This document shows positions 48,101 through 54,855 of a stretch of DNA of 64,000 nucleotides, piece after piece; within the stretch, counting starts at the first letter, position 1, and each line of letters begins with the position of its first letter. The stretch is taken from the NCBI RefSeq assembly GCF_029977985.1, contig NZ_JARKOT010000166.1, positions 1-64,000 on the forward strand, written 5' to 3'. The notes below the pieces were generated by a model. It saw only the letters and a list, made by a program, of their open reading frames with translations, was not told where the DNA came from and made no database searches. The stretch is from Propioniciclava sp. Its GTDB lineage: Bacteria; Actinomycetota; Actinomycetes; Propionibacteriales; Propionibacteriaceae. The position numbers were made by a program, and so were the translations under genes.

Positions 48101-51100
48101 TGCGTCGGCCGTCGTCACGACGTCGACCGACCCGGTCCCCGTCGAGGCGGCGGCGGGCGGGGAGCCCACCGAGCTCGCCGCCGCAGCCGACGGGGTGGAC
48201 CGACTTCGCCACCGGGTCCGGGACGCCCTCATCGCGCTGACCGCACAGATGATCGGGCTCGAGGAAGAGCGCATCGACACGTCGTCGTCGTTCGGGGACC
48301 TGGGGTTCGAGAGCATGCGTCTGCGGGACCTCGCGACGGAGGTCTCCGACAGGCTCGGCGAGGACATCAACCCGGCTGTGTTCTACGAGGTGCGAGACAT
48401 CGACGAACTGGCCTCGTTGCTGGTCGACGACTTCCCGGAGCAGACGGGGCGTCTCCTCGGGGACGCTCCCGCCACCCCCCCCGCGGTCGGCGAGCGCGTG
48501 CCGGAGGACCGCCCTGACGGGGAGCCCTCGGTCGTGGCGGGACCGTCGGGCGAGCGGCCGGCCGACACGCAGAGCGCCACATCCGCCGACACCTCGGCCG
48601 ACGCCGTCGATGAGCACTTCGGCGACGACGGTGCCGTCGCGATCGTCGGTCTTGCGGCTCGGGTCGCGGGCGCCCGCGACTACGTGGATTTCTGGGATCG
48701 GCTCGCCCGAGGCGAGCGGCTCATCGGGGAGGTCCCCGAGGAGCGCTGGGACTGGAGGAGCTTCGGCGAGGGACCTGACTCGGTCTATCGGTGGGGAGCT
48801 TTCCTCGACGACGAGGACGCGTTCGATCACGACTTCTTCGGGATCCCCGCGACCGAGGCAGCGGGCATCGACCCGCAGCAGCGGCTCCTGCTGGAGAGCG
48901 CCTGGGCGGCGCTCGAGGACGGCGGCATCCTGCCGTCGAGTCTCGCCGGGTCGGCGACGGGCGTCTTCGCCGGCGTGCAGTTCCGTGACTACCAGCATCT
49001 CCTCCACGAGGCGGCCGTCCTGAGTTTCGAGACCGCGACCGGCTGCGAGGACACGTTCGCCGTCAATCGCATCTCGTACCTACTCGACCTTCGCGGTCCG
49101 AGTGAAGTCGTCAACACCGCGTGCTCCTCGAGCCTCGTGGCCGTCCACCGTGCGGTCCGCTCGCTGCGCACCGGCGAGTCCGATCTGGCCCTGGCGGGCG
49201 GCGTGGCGCTCAACCTCACGCCGTACTCGATCCGGGCGCTGGAGGGCGTCGGGGTCCTCGCCGCCGACGGCCACTGTCGTCCGCTCGACGCGGAGGCGCA
49301 CGGCTATGTCAAGGGCGAGGCCGTGGGTTTCGTCGTCCTCAAGCGCCTCGCCGACGCTCTGCGCGACGGTGACCACATCCACGCGATCGTGCGAGGGAGC
49401 GCGACGAACCACGGGGGCAGGGCCACCGCCTTGGCGGCGCCCAACCTCCGCGCGCAGGCCGCCGTGGTGGAGTCCGCAGTACGTGATGCCGGGGTTTCTC
49501 CCGACTCCATCGGCTACGTCGAGCTCCACGGCACGGCCACGTACGTCGGCGACCCCACCGAGGTCCGCGCGCTGAGCCGCGCGGTGCGCTCCTTGGCGCA
49601 GGGCGACGGGCTCGACCCAGCCACGTGGTCCGTCGGACTGGGCTCGGGTAAGGGCAACTACGGGCATCTGGAGCCGGCGTCGGGCCTGGGCGGGCTCGTC
49701 AAGGTCGTCGGCGGGCTGACCCGCGGACGCTTCTTCCCGATGCCGGACTTCGAGGCGCTCAACCCCCACGTCGAGCTGTCGGGCACGCCGTTCTTCGTCA
49801 CGGACGCGGGCGGTGACTGGGCCGCCTGCGCGGGGAGCCCGCGCCGAGCCGGCCTGAGTTCGTTCGGGTTCGGTGGTTCGAACGCGCACGTCATCCTCGA
49901 AGAGGCTCCGGACCGACGGCACGCGCTCGTCGCCGTCGACAGCCCGCTCCTCTTCCCGCTCTCGGCGAAGAGCGCCAAGGCGCTCCGGCGGATGGCCGGG
50001 CGGCTCGACGCCTGGCTCGCGGCGGCGGAGGGCCCGGACCTCGCACGGGTCGCGGTGACGTTGCAGGAGCACCGCGAGCCGTTCGCGCATCGGGCTGTCG
50101 TCGTCGCCTCGACCGTCGACGCTCTGCGCGCGCAACTCGCCGCGATCGCCACCGACGGCGCCACCGGGGTCCTGGGTGCCACGGACGACCTGGAGACTGC
50201 CGACCGAGCTGCCGCCGAGGAGTGGTCGGAGGGGCGGGGCGGCACGCCCCGTCAGGGGTTGTCGGCCCTGGTCATCCCCCTGCCGACGTACCCCTTCGAG
50301 CCGACCCAGCACTGGTTCACGGACCGAGTCCCCATCTCCGGCGACGCAAAGCCGGCGGCGCCGGCCACGGCGGTCGTAGCCACCGCCGAGCGACCCGTGA
50401 GCGAGCCGGCGACGATCGCGACCACCGGGGGGGCCATGCTCGCGCGGCTGCGCGTGCTCGTCGGCGAGGTGCTGGACGCCGCGCCGGAGTCGATCGACGT
50501 CAACACGCCCTTTCGTGATCTCGGCGTGGACTCGCTGGTGGCCATCCAACTCATGGAAGCCCTCCAGGACCGTGTCGACAGCTCGCTGCCGCTCTCGACG
50601 CTGGCAGATCACCCGACTGTGGCCGCTCTCGCGGCTCGTCTCGCTCCCGCCGAGACGGCACCCGCCACGAGCGAGCGCCTCGAGCAGCCGGAGCAGGGCG
50701 CTGCGGGGCACGTGACGCCCGGGGAGCAGAAGAAGGAAGCTCCGGCGCGGCACCGCGCCGCGGGCCCGTCCGCCGAGCTCTTCCGGCTCTCTCCGGGCGA
50801 GGAACACCCCGGGAGCTTCTGGGTGCCCGGCGCGGTGGGCTTCGCCATGGCCTTGGGCGAGCTGGCGGGAGCCTTGGGGGGCGGGCACCCCTTCCATGCG
50901 TTCCAGTCCCGCGGGGCCGACGGTGTCTCCATGCCGCAGATGTGGAACGAGATCCTCGACACCTCGTACCGTGCCATCCTCGACACGCAGCCGGAGGGCC
51001 CGTACCTCCTGGGCGGGCACTCGTTCGGGGGGCTCACGGCGATGGCCCTGGCCCGTCGGCTCACGGCGTCCGGCCGAACGGTGGAGCACTTGTTCATGGT

Positions 51101-51644
51101 GGACACCTATCCACCGGTCGAGCGGGTGTTCACGAGCCACGACGACAGCTACGACCCGGCGTTCATGGCCTATTACCTCGCCAACGTCCTCGTGGACCTC
51201 GACCACCACCCGGAGCGGCGCATCGCGCGCAACGATCTGGACGGTGTCCCGCAGGAAGTGCTCCTTCCTGCGCTCGCCGAGATGGTGGCGCAACGGACGG
51301 GCGGGGTCGTCTCGCCGCCCGACGCCTACCGCTACCTCCGCGCGGGAATCACCCTGTCCGAGCACTCGGCTGGTCTCTACCAGCAGGCCGAACTCGCGCC
51401 GTACGACTGCTCCCCGGTGACGTTCTTCCACGCGACGGACGGCTTCGTGGGCAAGTCGTCGGCGGCGTTCTGGGAGCCGGTCGACATCCTCGGTAACTAC
51501 GACTACGTGGCGGAGTGGGCGGGGGCGATCTCGACCCCGTTCGACGACATCGCGATCGACGACGACCACCTTCACCTCCTGTCGGGTCGTGGAGCCGCCC
51601 AGGTGGCCGAGGTGGTGCGCGCGAAGCTTGGCTGGAACCGTTGA
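42123..51644 (+). CDS. Trans-AT polyketide synthase 3 (modules 8-10, thioesterase)
   Basis: 3173 residues. The N-terminal docking helices (AILQAVRAGTLSPQEAAQRL) match the style of the PKS2 tail. KS8 ~38-460 (Cys207); DH5 ~600-840 (His621; final Pro of the motif is Ala); KR6 ~1005-1222; ACP8 Ser1280. KS9 ~1360-1780 (Cys1521); Ser-less ACP-like ~1816-1880; ACP9 Ser2064. KS10 ~2170-2595 (Cys2334; HGTGT reads HGTAT but keeps its His); ACP10 Ser2804. The type I thioesterase ~2880-3170 has nucleophile GGHSFGG (Ser2967) and a likely catalytic His in DDDHLHLL near the end. The GTG start overlaps the PKS2 stop by 4 bp. The thioesterase should release the chain as an acid or macrolactone. Confidence 0.9.
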   Translation: MSDRRAILQAVRAGTLSPQEAAQRLRGQEREVPPAAGGGYAIVGLSARFAGAPDVEALWSMILDKRSGITTVPDTRWDAAALFDPHGGPGRITSKWGGFLDDVDLFDPMFFRMSGRDAEAMDPQQRLFLETAWAALEQSGYAGSPRSRRACGVYVGTPPSDYLTVAEREGALADSRTMMGNDSAILAARISYLLDLQGPNLSLNTACSSSLVALDLACAALAAGDIDIAIAGGVCLFLGPGFYLSASAGGMLSPTGACHAFDRAADGFVPGEGVAAVVVRRLEDALRNGDHIRAVVRGTGVNQDGRSNGLTAPSARAQCDLERSVYAGAGVDARSIGLVEAHGTGTPLGDPVEVDALTRAFRADTADRGFAAIGSVKTNIGHTGQAAGLAGVVKAIKALEERTIPPTREFSVANPAIDFAGSPFYVAETAQPWESTGPRRAVVSSFGYGGTNAHVLLEEAPAVPARPTRPERHVVLVSADTEEALERLKGQLAAALDPPAAGVTLHDVATTLSRGRRRFAVRWACAVDTIEGLVAALRGAVLPPDPEVTAFVTDAAEPAPTHDCPGVQVPLPTHPLARTRFWHDVPAPEAGDVLDLTPTGTTPEGARSWRLTARGAWIDEHQLSGRPVLAAAATMIVMVRAARALGVHGEVVLSGLEWRRPLDPRPGVDVVATPEGQGFRLELRQAADVSPATVAHLEAASAPLAGPSIDVPTDPGTALDVEGAYAASRAAGLIHGVTYRVLTSARLAGAVATAEFAVPSARPGGYAIDGALQTAALLLNATSRERPGPPVRLAEAVLGDDIPQRGVISAVQSDGRPVVELGDGTHVAVRLRGLETASSGPAQEGPGLLRFDWVAVDEPTPVPPAALALDSTGAVTDPYGCPVTDVAGYVDGEHVAVAVAADAAHAWHGARGVLSALVDLPSAPRVTFVCPEGARGRTVATALAAYAASVRREGVSLDVGVTLALPGAPALAGRGAGPFALIDGELRAPQPVPDETGTPLALGPGWTVLTGGTGFVGSAIASAIVAAGGRVALLGRTEPAPDLLARLGGAATFVAADVRDAASLRAALAGLREKAPITSVVHAAGTVHTQRWRGTEPAAHEAMLSTKLDGARLLDEATAGDPLTAFVLVSSVVGTTGLAGHSSYAYANGTLAGLPGERAALGRPGRTLVLEWGPWAGGLAGTDAAEGPAAFSAETGAAAFRVALAASGDRVVVMADRHDAQALAGARGAVSPVVDVPAPAVGAEAADDVALVRSLIAEELKVPLDRVTAERELADLGVESFMVVDLGRRLEEHFFRVPKTIFFESRTVGDLAASLSAHGRRPSRTESPVPTVEPATVASPVAQPLPAAADESTSDLPEPVAIVGMSGRYPGARDLDGFWRVLEEGRDCIVEIPADRWQMDGFYSPERQPGRSYAKWGGFLDGIDRFDPAFFRIAPNEAAMIDPQERLFLEEAWHAVEDGALTPDTLPRRTGVFVGVMYGENQLFGMTDDGRLAGTSFASVANRVSYVMNLHGPSLAVDSMCSSSLTALHLALSAIRAGECEAAIVGGVNLSLHPRKYLQLSLGRFASSDGRCRSFGEGGDGYVPGEGVGALVLKPLAAAMRDGDPVRAVIHGSALGHGGRTNGYTVPDPVAQADVITRALAASDLPGGLGYVEAHGTGTALGDPIEVRGLALGLAEAPEPAVSPLLGSVKSNVGHLESAAGVVALAKAVLQMEHGLLVPSLHAQPRNPDLALEDTGFTLAERGRRWEPERPRTSLVSSFGAGGSNASVVLSGAPSRPASPVAPHGPFLLPLSSNEPVGLARVARALLAWFDRSGGQAEAVRGAVAEVLGVEASEIDDDATWDDLGLDPQQLAIVEGQLQRAGVTVDLRAATSVGAVPSGAAEAGLADVAQTLQTGRVHLKHRVVIVAADPSEARRLLGRLAEGERPEGDLLGDLDRIGAEPLDVARAWLTGDPVTWPATGGQRISLPGYPFREDRVWLDGTTPLTLPGTAVVPASAVVTTSTDPVPVEAAAGGEPTELAAAADGVDRLRHRVRDALIALTAQMIGLEEERIDTSSSFGDLGFESMRLRDLATEVSDRLGEDINPAVFYEVRDIDELASLLVDDFPEQTGRLLGDAPATPPAVGERVPEDRPDGEPSVVAGPSGERPADTQSATSADTSADAVDEHFGDDGAVAIVGLAARVAGARDYVDFWDRLARGERLIGEVPEERWDWRSFGEGPDSVYRWGAFLDDEDAFDHDFFGIPATEAAGIDPQQRLLLESAWAALEDGGILPSSLAGSATGVFAGVQFRDYQHLLHEAAVLSFETATGCEDTFAVNRISYLLDLRGPSEVVNTACSSSLVAVHRAVRSLRTGESDLALAGGVALNLTPYSIRALEGVGVLAADGHCRPLDAEAHGYVKGEAVGFVVLKRLADALRDGDHIHAIVRGSATNHGGRATALAAPNLRAQAAVVESAVRDAGVSPDSIGYVELHGTATYVGDPTEVRALSRAVRSLAQGDGLDPATWSVGLGSGKGNYGHLEPASGLGGLVKVVGGLTRGRFFPMPDFEALNPHVELSGTPFFVTDAGGDWAACAGSPRRAGLSSFGFGGSNAHVILEEAPDRRHALVAVDSPLLFPLSAKSAKALRRMAGRLDAWLAAAEGPDLARVAVTLQEHREPFAHRAVVVASTVDALRAQLAAIATDGATGVLGATDDLETADRAAAEEWSEGRGGTPRQGLSALVIPLPTYPFEPTQHWFTDRVPISGDAKPAAPATAVVATAERPVSEPATIATTGGAMLARLRVLVGEVLDAAPESIDVNTPFRDLGVDSLVAIQLMEALQDRVDSSLPLSTLADHPTVAALAARLAPAETAPATSERLEQPEQGAAGHVTPGEQKKEAPARHRAAGPSAELFRLSPGEEHPGSFWVPGAVGFAMALGELAGALGGGHPFHAFQSRGADGVSMPQMWNEILDTSYRAILDTQPEGPYLLGGHSFGGLTAMALARRLTASGRTVEHLFMVDTYPPVERVFTSHDDSYDPAFMAYYLANVLVDLDHHPERRIARNDLDGVPQEVLLPALAEMVAQRTGGVVSPPDAYRYLRAGITLSEHSAGLYQQAELAPYDCSPVTFFHATDGFVGKSSAAFWEPVDILGNYDYVAEWAGAISTPFDDIAIDDDHLHLLSGRGAAQVAEVVRAKLGWNR
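47569..47760 (+). other. ACP-like domain lacking the serine (KS9 linker)
   Basis: PKS3 residues ~1816-1880 look like a carrier domain (AVRGAVAEVLGVEASEID...WDDLGL). The site reads GLDPQQL instead of G-x-D-S-L. As after KS3, it sits inside the KS linker, before an ADVAQTLQTGR segment, and is followed further on by a genuine ACP (Ser2064). Confidence 0.5.
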
Positions 51645-51645
51645 C

Positions 51646-52461
51646 GTGACCCGGCGGACACTCTGGGCCGCCTCCGACCTGCACCTGCAGGATCCGCAGA
51701 ACCGGCGGCTCGTCGCGGAGGTGACACCGTCCTGCGGCGACGACTGGTTGCTGCTCTGCGGAGACATCGGCTCGGTGGCCGACCTGCGCTGGTTGCTCTC
51801 GACCGTGCGGCCTTCGTCCGCCGGCGTCGTCTTCGTGCCGGGCAACCACGACCTGTGGGTGGGCACCGATGATACGGACAGCGCCACGACCTACGAGCGG
51901 CTCCTCGCGGTCTGCCGTGACTTCGACGTTCTCACCCCCGAGGACCCGTGGTTCGTCCTAGAGACGGCCGACGGGCCACGGCACCTGGTCCCTCTCATGA
52001 CGCTGTACGACTACACCGGGATGGGGAACCCCGCCGGATCCGGGGCGGGCCTTGCCCGGGCTCGGGAGGCCGGTGTCGTGTTCAGCGACGAGTTCTTCCT
52101 CCGGCCTCCGCCGCCCCACTCCTCCATCGCCGACTGGAGCCGGGCGCGGGTGGCCGAGGCCCGCCGTCGGCTCGACGCGTTGCCGCCCTCGGCACGGACC
52201 ATTCTGGTCAACCACCATCCGCTGACTGCTCGCCCACTGAGCTTCTTCCGCTGTCCCCACTACGCGGTGTGGTCCGGCACGAGTGCGACGTTCTCCTGGC
52301 CTGAGCGGTACGGAGCGAGCCACGTCGTCTACGGGCATCAGCACATCCCCCACAAGTTCGTGGAGAACGGCATCACGTACCTGGAGGTGTCCCTCGGCTA
52401 CTTCCGGGAGCACCTTCGGCGCTACCCGGTCCTGCGGGCCGTCTGCGAGCTCGCCCGATGA
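51646..52461 (+). CDS. Metallophosphoesterase, PptH-like (putative ACP hydrolase)
   Basis: A 271-residue calcineurin-like metallophosphoesterase. All metal-ligand blocks are visible in order: SDLHL (~res 10), CGDIG (~38), PGNHD (~64), VNHHPL (~190) and YGHQHIPH (~228). Its overlap by ATGA with a PptT-type phosphopantetheinyl transferase copies the pptH-pptT arrangement of Mycobacterium tuberculosis. There PptH removes phosphopantetheine from carrier proteins. By that analogy it may reset or edit mis-charged ACPs of this synthase. The family is broad, so a different phosphodiester substrate is possible. The GTG start lies 1 bp after the PKS3 stop and gives the normal N-terminus right before strand 1. 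Confidence 0.7.
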   Translation: MTRRTLWAASDLHLQDPQNRRLVAEVTPSCGDDWLLLCGDIGSVADLRWLLSTVRPSSAGVVFVPGNHDLWVGTDDTDSATTYERLLAVCRDFDVLTPEDPWFVLETADGPRHLVPLMTLYDYTGMGNPAGSGAGLARAREAGVVFSDEFFLRPPPPHSSIADWSRARVAEARRRLDALPPSARTILVNHHPLTARPLSFFRCPHYAVWSGTSATFSWPERYGASHVVYGHQHIPHKFVENGITYLEVSLGYFREHLRRYPVLRAVCELAR

Positions 52462-53138
52462 TGCGCGACCTGCTCTCTGGCCGGGTTGCGGTCGTGGAGC
52501 TGCGCCGCGACGTCGTGGTGCCTCTCTTCGCGGCGGAGGAGGCCGCTGTGGCGAGCGCTGTCCCGGCGCGCAGACAGGAGTTCATGACGGCGCGCGAGTG
52601 CGCTCGCCGAGCCCTGCTCGCCCTCGACGAGCCGGTCGTCGCGATTGGGCGCGGCGAGAAGGGGCAGCCGTTGTGGCCGCCCGGCGTCGTGGGGAGCCTC
52701 ACCCACTGCCGTGGTTACCGAGCCGCTGCGCTGACCACCGACCCCGACGTCGCCTCGGTGGGCATCGACGCCGAGCCCGACCTGCCATTGCCGCCGGGCG
52801 TGCTGCGGCACGTTGCCGCTGACGCCGAGGGGCGGTCTCTGGAGCGGCTCCGGTTGGAGCACCCGGGGCCCAACTATGACCGGCTCCTCTTCACCGCCAA
52901 GGAGGCCGTGTACAAGGCGTGGTATCCGTTGGAGCGGTCCTGGTTGGGGTTCGAGGACGCCGACGTCCTGCTGCACCCGGACGGCCGGTTCACGGCGCGT
53001 CTCGCCAAGATTCTGCACATCGGCGCCCGTGACCTGCGCGACCTGGAGGGCCGGTGGACGGTGGCGCAGGGGACACTCCTGGCGGCCGTGGAGCTTGAGG
53101 CGGACGGCGGCCCCGATGTCCCGCGTCAAGCTTTCTGA
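52458..53138 (+). CDS. 4'-phosphopantetheinyl transferase (PptT/EntD type)
   Basis: 226 residues. It converts apo-ACPs to holo form by moving phosphopantetheine from coenzyme A onto the conserved serine. Signature blocks are RRQEFMTARECARRAL (~res 38), GEKGQPLWP (~72), GSLTHCRGYRAAA (~84), SVGIDAEP (Mg-binding Asp/Glu, ~102) and FTAKEAVYKAWYPL (~145, with catalytic Glu and Lys). This is the PptT/EntD group, not the longer Sfp group. It is the last gene of the operon and would serve the ten ACPs encoded upstream. The C-terminal ~10 residues (GGPDVPRQAF) are unlike the family end and may reflect the nearby IS3 junction. Confidence 0.85.
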   Translation: MMRDLLSGRVAVVELRRDVVVPLFAAEEAAVASAVPARRQEFMTARECARRALLALDEPVVAIGRGEKGQPLWPPGVVGSLTHCRGYRAAALTTDPDVASVGIDAEPDLPLPPGVLRHVAADAEGRSLERLRLEHPGPNYDRLLFTAKEAVYKAWYPLERSWLGFEDADVLLHPDGRFTARLAKILHIGARDLRDLEGRWTVAQGTLLAAVELEADGGPDVPRQAF

Positions 53139-53187
53139 CAGGTCGGTTATGAGGGCGTGATCGGCGTCTGAGAGCAGGAGGAGCGTT

Positions 53188-53505
53188 GTGGGACGACCGC
53201 CAGTATTCAGCCCGGAGACGAAGATCCGGATCGTGCTGAGCGTGCTGGCTGGGGAGGTCAGTATGGCCGAGGCCGCGCGCAAGGAGAAGGTCTCGGAGCA
53301 GTTGATCGGTAGGTGGAAGGCCGAGTTCCTGGAGGCTGGTAAGACGGCCTTGGCGGCGGGGAGGTCGGGTCCCTCAACACGTGAGGCCCAGCGGGAGGCG
53401 CAGGTCGAGGATCTGACCTTGGCGTTGGGTGAGGCAGCGGTCGAAATCCGGGTCTGGAAGAAGTGCGCGGAGCGTCGGCTGGTCCCTTCGAAGACCTCGA
53501 GGTGA
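53188..53505 (+). CDS. IS3-family transposase orfA
   Basis: A 105-residue helix-turn-helix protein starting GTG. It has a GRPPVFSPETKIRIVLSVL head, an EAARKEKVSEQLIGRWK recognition helix region, and a coiled tail with VEDLTLALGEAAVEIRVWKK, as in orfA of IS3 elements. It normally binds the IS ends and, after frameshifting, forms part of the orfAB transposase. Its orfB partner here is broken, so it is at most a DNA-binding relic. Confidence 0.75.
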   Translation: MGRPPVFSPETKIRIVLSVLAGEVSMAEAARKEKVSEQLIGRWKAEFLEAGKTALAAGRSGPSTREAQREAQVEDLTLALGEAAVEIRVWKKCAERRLVPSKTSR

Positions 53506-53511
53506 TCCGGG

Positions 53512-53900
53512 TCGAGGAGGGGATGTAGACCTCGAGGTTCTGCGCGCTGATCGACATTCCCGAACGGACCTGGCGCCGCTGGCAAGCGCGATCCCGCTCG
53601 GGCAAACCAGCCAAGGGGCCGTGGCCGACGCCGTCGCGTCAACGCCACCGCAGTACCGTGGTGGAGATGGTCAGTGAGCATCCTGCCCGGGGGCATCGCA
53701 AGATCTGGGCGATGGTGCTGTCAACGGCGCAAAGCTGCGTTCGCAGCACCGCCCACCGGTCCTAATCAGGTGTGGCAGTTCGACTTCAGCGAGTATGAAA
53801 CGACTGCGGGTGGGACCTGGCGTGTGGCCGGGGTCGTGGTGGCTGTGACAGCTTGGTATGGCCCCATCGTGACGGTCGAACTCGGCTCCGCCGGACCCCT
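53512..53900 (+). pseudogene. IS3 orfB fragments
   Basis: An N-terminal piece (RFCALIDIPERTWRRWQARSR ... HRKIWAMV, to ~53715) has an in-frame stop at 53527. It is joined in another frame, from 53719, to the start of the integrase core (GPNQVWQFDFSEYETTAG). About 50 residues between the two pieces are deleted. Similarity is lost soon after GTWRVAGVV. Two of the three catalytic acidic residues are gone. Confidence 0.7.
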
Positions 53901-54078
53901 GCCATGTGGCCTTGCTGGTCGGACTCGGGCGGCGGCAAGGCTACCTCGTGGCATCTTGACGTCTATCGGCTTGTCAAGCGGGCATGCCGGGCTCCGACTA
54001 CATTGCGCGGCCTGGTCTGCGGGGAGCGATTTGTGCAAAGTACGCCGCGTACGGCCGTGCAATCTAGGAGACGTCTCG
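53901..54078. other. Unassigned junction sequence
   Basis: No gene recognised. The stretch ends near a GAGACGTCTC palindrome (~54068-54077). The same ten bases occur inside the left tip of the IS3 element at 54847, so this may be an old insertion scar. Confidence 0.3.
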
Positions 54079-54082
54079 ACAG

Positions 54083-54691
54083 GTGGACATCGTGGAGGTC
54101 GCGAGGGCATCGGTGAGGCTGCTGGACGAAGGCGGGTTGAGGGCCCTCACCCTGGGCGCCGTGGCGCAACAGGTGGGTGTCGCTCCAGCCAGCCTGTACT
54201 CCCGCGTGGAATCCGTCGACGATCTGTTCGACCTCGCCCTCGACACAGCGCTTGCAGACGATCGCGTGATGTCCGAGTCGATCCGCAACGCCGACCTGCC
54301 CGCCCTGATGCACGCCTTCTTCGCGCACCTCACGACCCACCGGTGGGCCGGTCAGGTCATCGGTATGCGCGCTCCCAGGGGCCCGGCGTACCTGGCCCTT
54401 TCCGAGCGGATGTGCGTCCTGCTCGAACAAGCGGGTACCCCGGATCCGCTGGGAACTGCCTACCGATTGTCCAACCTGGTGATTGGCGCCTCGCTGACCG
54501 CACCTATGGCGTCTGACGAGAAGCGCGTCACCATTGACCCTGACCAAGCTCCTACCTATGCGCGGCTCCACGCGACGCACCACATCAGCCCGCAGGAGAT
54601 ACTTGCCGACGGAATCAGCGCTCTCCTCGCCTCGCCCTCCAAACCGAGTGCGCTTTGGGCCTCAGCGGGGGAATGTCAGCAAGCCCCCTAA
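54083..54691 (+). CDS. TetR-family regulator, possibly 5' truncated
   Basis: 202 residues. The N-terminal helix-turn-helix is visible (ARASVRLLDEGGLRALTLGAVAQQVGVAPASLYSRVESVDDLFDLALD), followed by an all-helical ligand domain. The family usually has 5-15 residues before this point, with a basic R-x-R head. Here a stop precedes GTG 54083, so the start may have been lost in the adjoining rearrangement. It lies next to the polyketide operon but separated by IS debris, so control of the operon is possible and unproven. Its TAA overlaps the stop of the convergent VOC remnant. Confidence 0.6.
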   Translation: MDIVEVARASVRLLDEGGLRALTLGAVAQQVGVAPASLYSRVESVDDLFDLALDTALADDRVMSESIRNADLPALMHAFFAHLTTHRWAGQVIGMRAPRGPAYLALSERMCVLLEQAGTPDPLGTAYRLSNLVIGASLTAPMASDEKRVTIDPDQAPTYARLHATHHISPQEILADGISALLASPSKPSALWASAGECQQAP

Positions 54692-54846
54692 AGGTTGGTG
54701 GTGTCGGTGGCGCAGACGCGGAGGCGGTGTCCATCGGGGTCGGTGGCGACGAAGGTGTAGCCGAACTCCAGGGTGGTGGGTTCCAGTGCGATGGGGAAGC
54801 CAAGTGTTGTCCAGTCTTGGTAGAGCTCGGAAGTTGTCAAGTCAAA
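54688..54846 (-). pseudogene. VOC/glyoxalase protein, C-terminal part
   Basis: Read on the minus strand, about 50 residues (ELYQDWTTLGFPIALEPTT..., ...YTFVATDPDGHRLRV, ending TTNL) are the typical end of a VOC-superfamily dioxygenase/glyoxalase-like protein. The matching N-terminal half lies across the IS3 element at 56399-56665, so one gene of ~130 codons was split. Confidence 0.8.
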
Positions 54847-54855
54847 TGAGACGTC

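Larger units (their letters stand above)
53188..53900 (+). mobile_element. Degenerate IS3-family element
   Basis: Contains an intact orfA, then scrambled pieces of orfB in shifting frames, with the catalytic C-terminal half missing. It lies 50 bp after the last operon gene and marks the right border of the cluster. Subgroup features (GRPPVFSPETK, RTWRRWQARSR, QVWQFDFSEYETTAGGTW) differ from those of the IS3 fragment at 5629 and the IS3 element at 54847. Confidence 0.7.

Noticed and set aside
12741..51644. HMG-CoA synthase-type beta-branching cassette or NRPS modules in the synthase
   Set aside because: No condensation or adenylation motifs and no HCS, ECH or free ACP genes are present. All domains fit a pure polyketide line.
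5853..53143. TGACAGGT found at 5853 and near 53134 as attachment-site direct repeats
   Set aside because: Eight shared bases are expected by chance over this distance, flanking bases differ, and no integrase is present.
5629..53900. Polyketide operon as a composite transposon between two copies of one IS3
   Set aside because: The IS3 tail on the left and the IS3 relic on the right belong to different IS3 subgroups by their motifs, and neither is complete.
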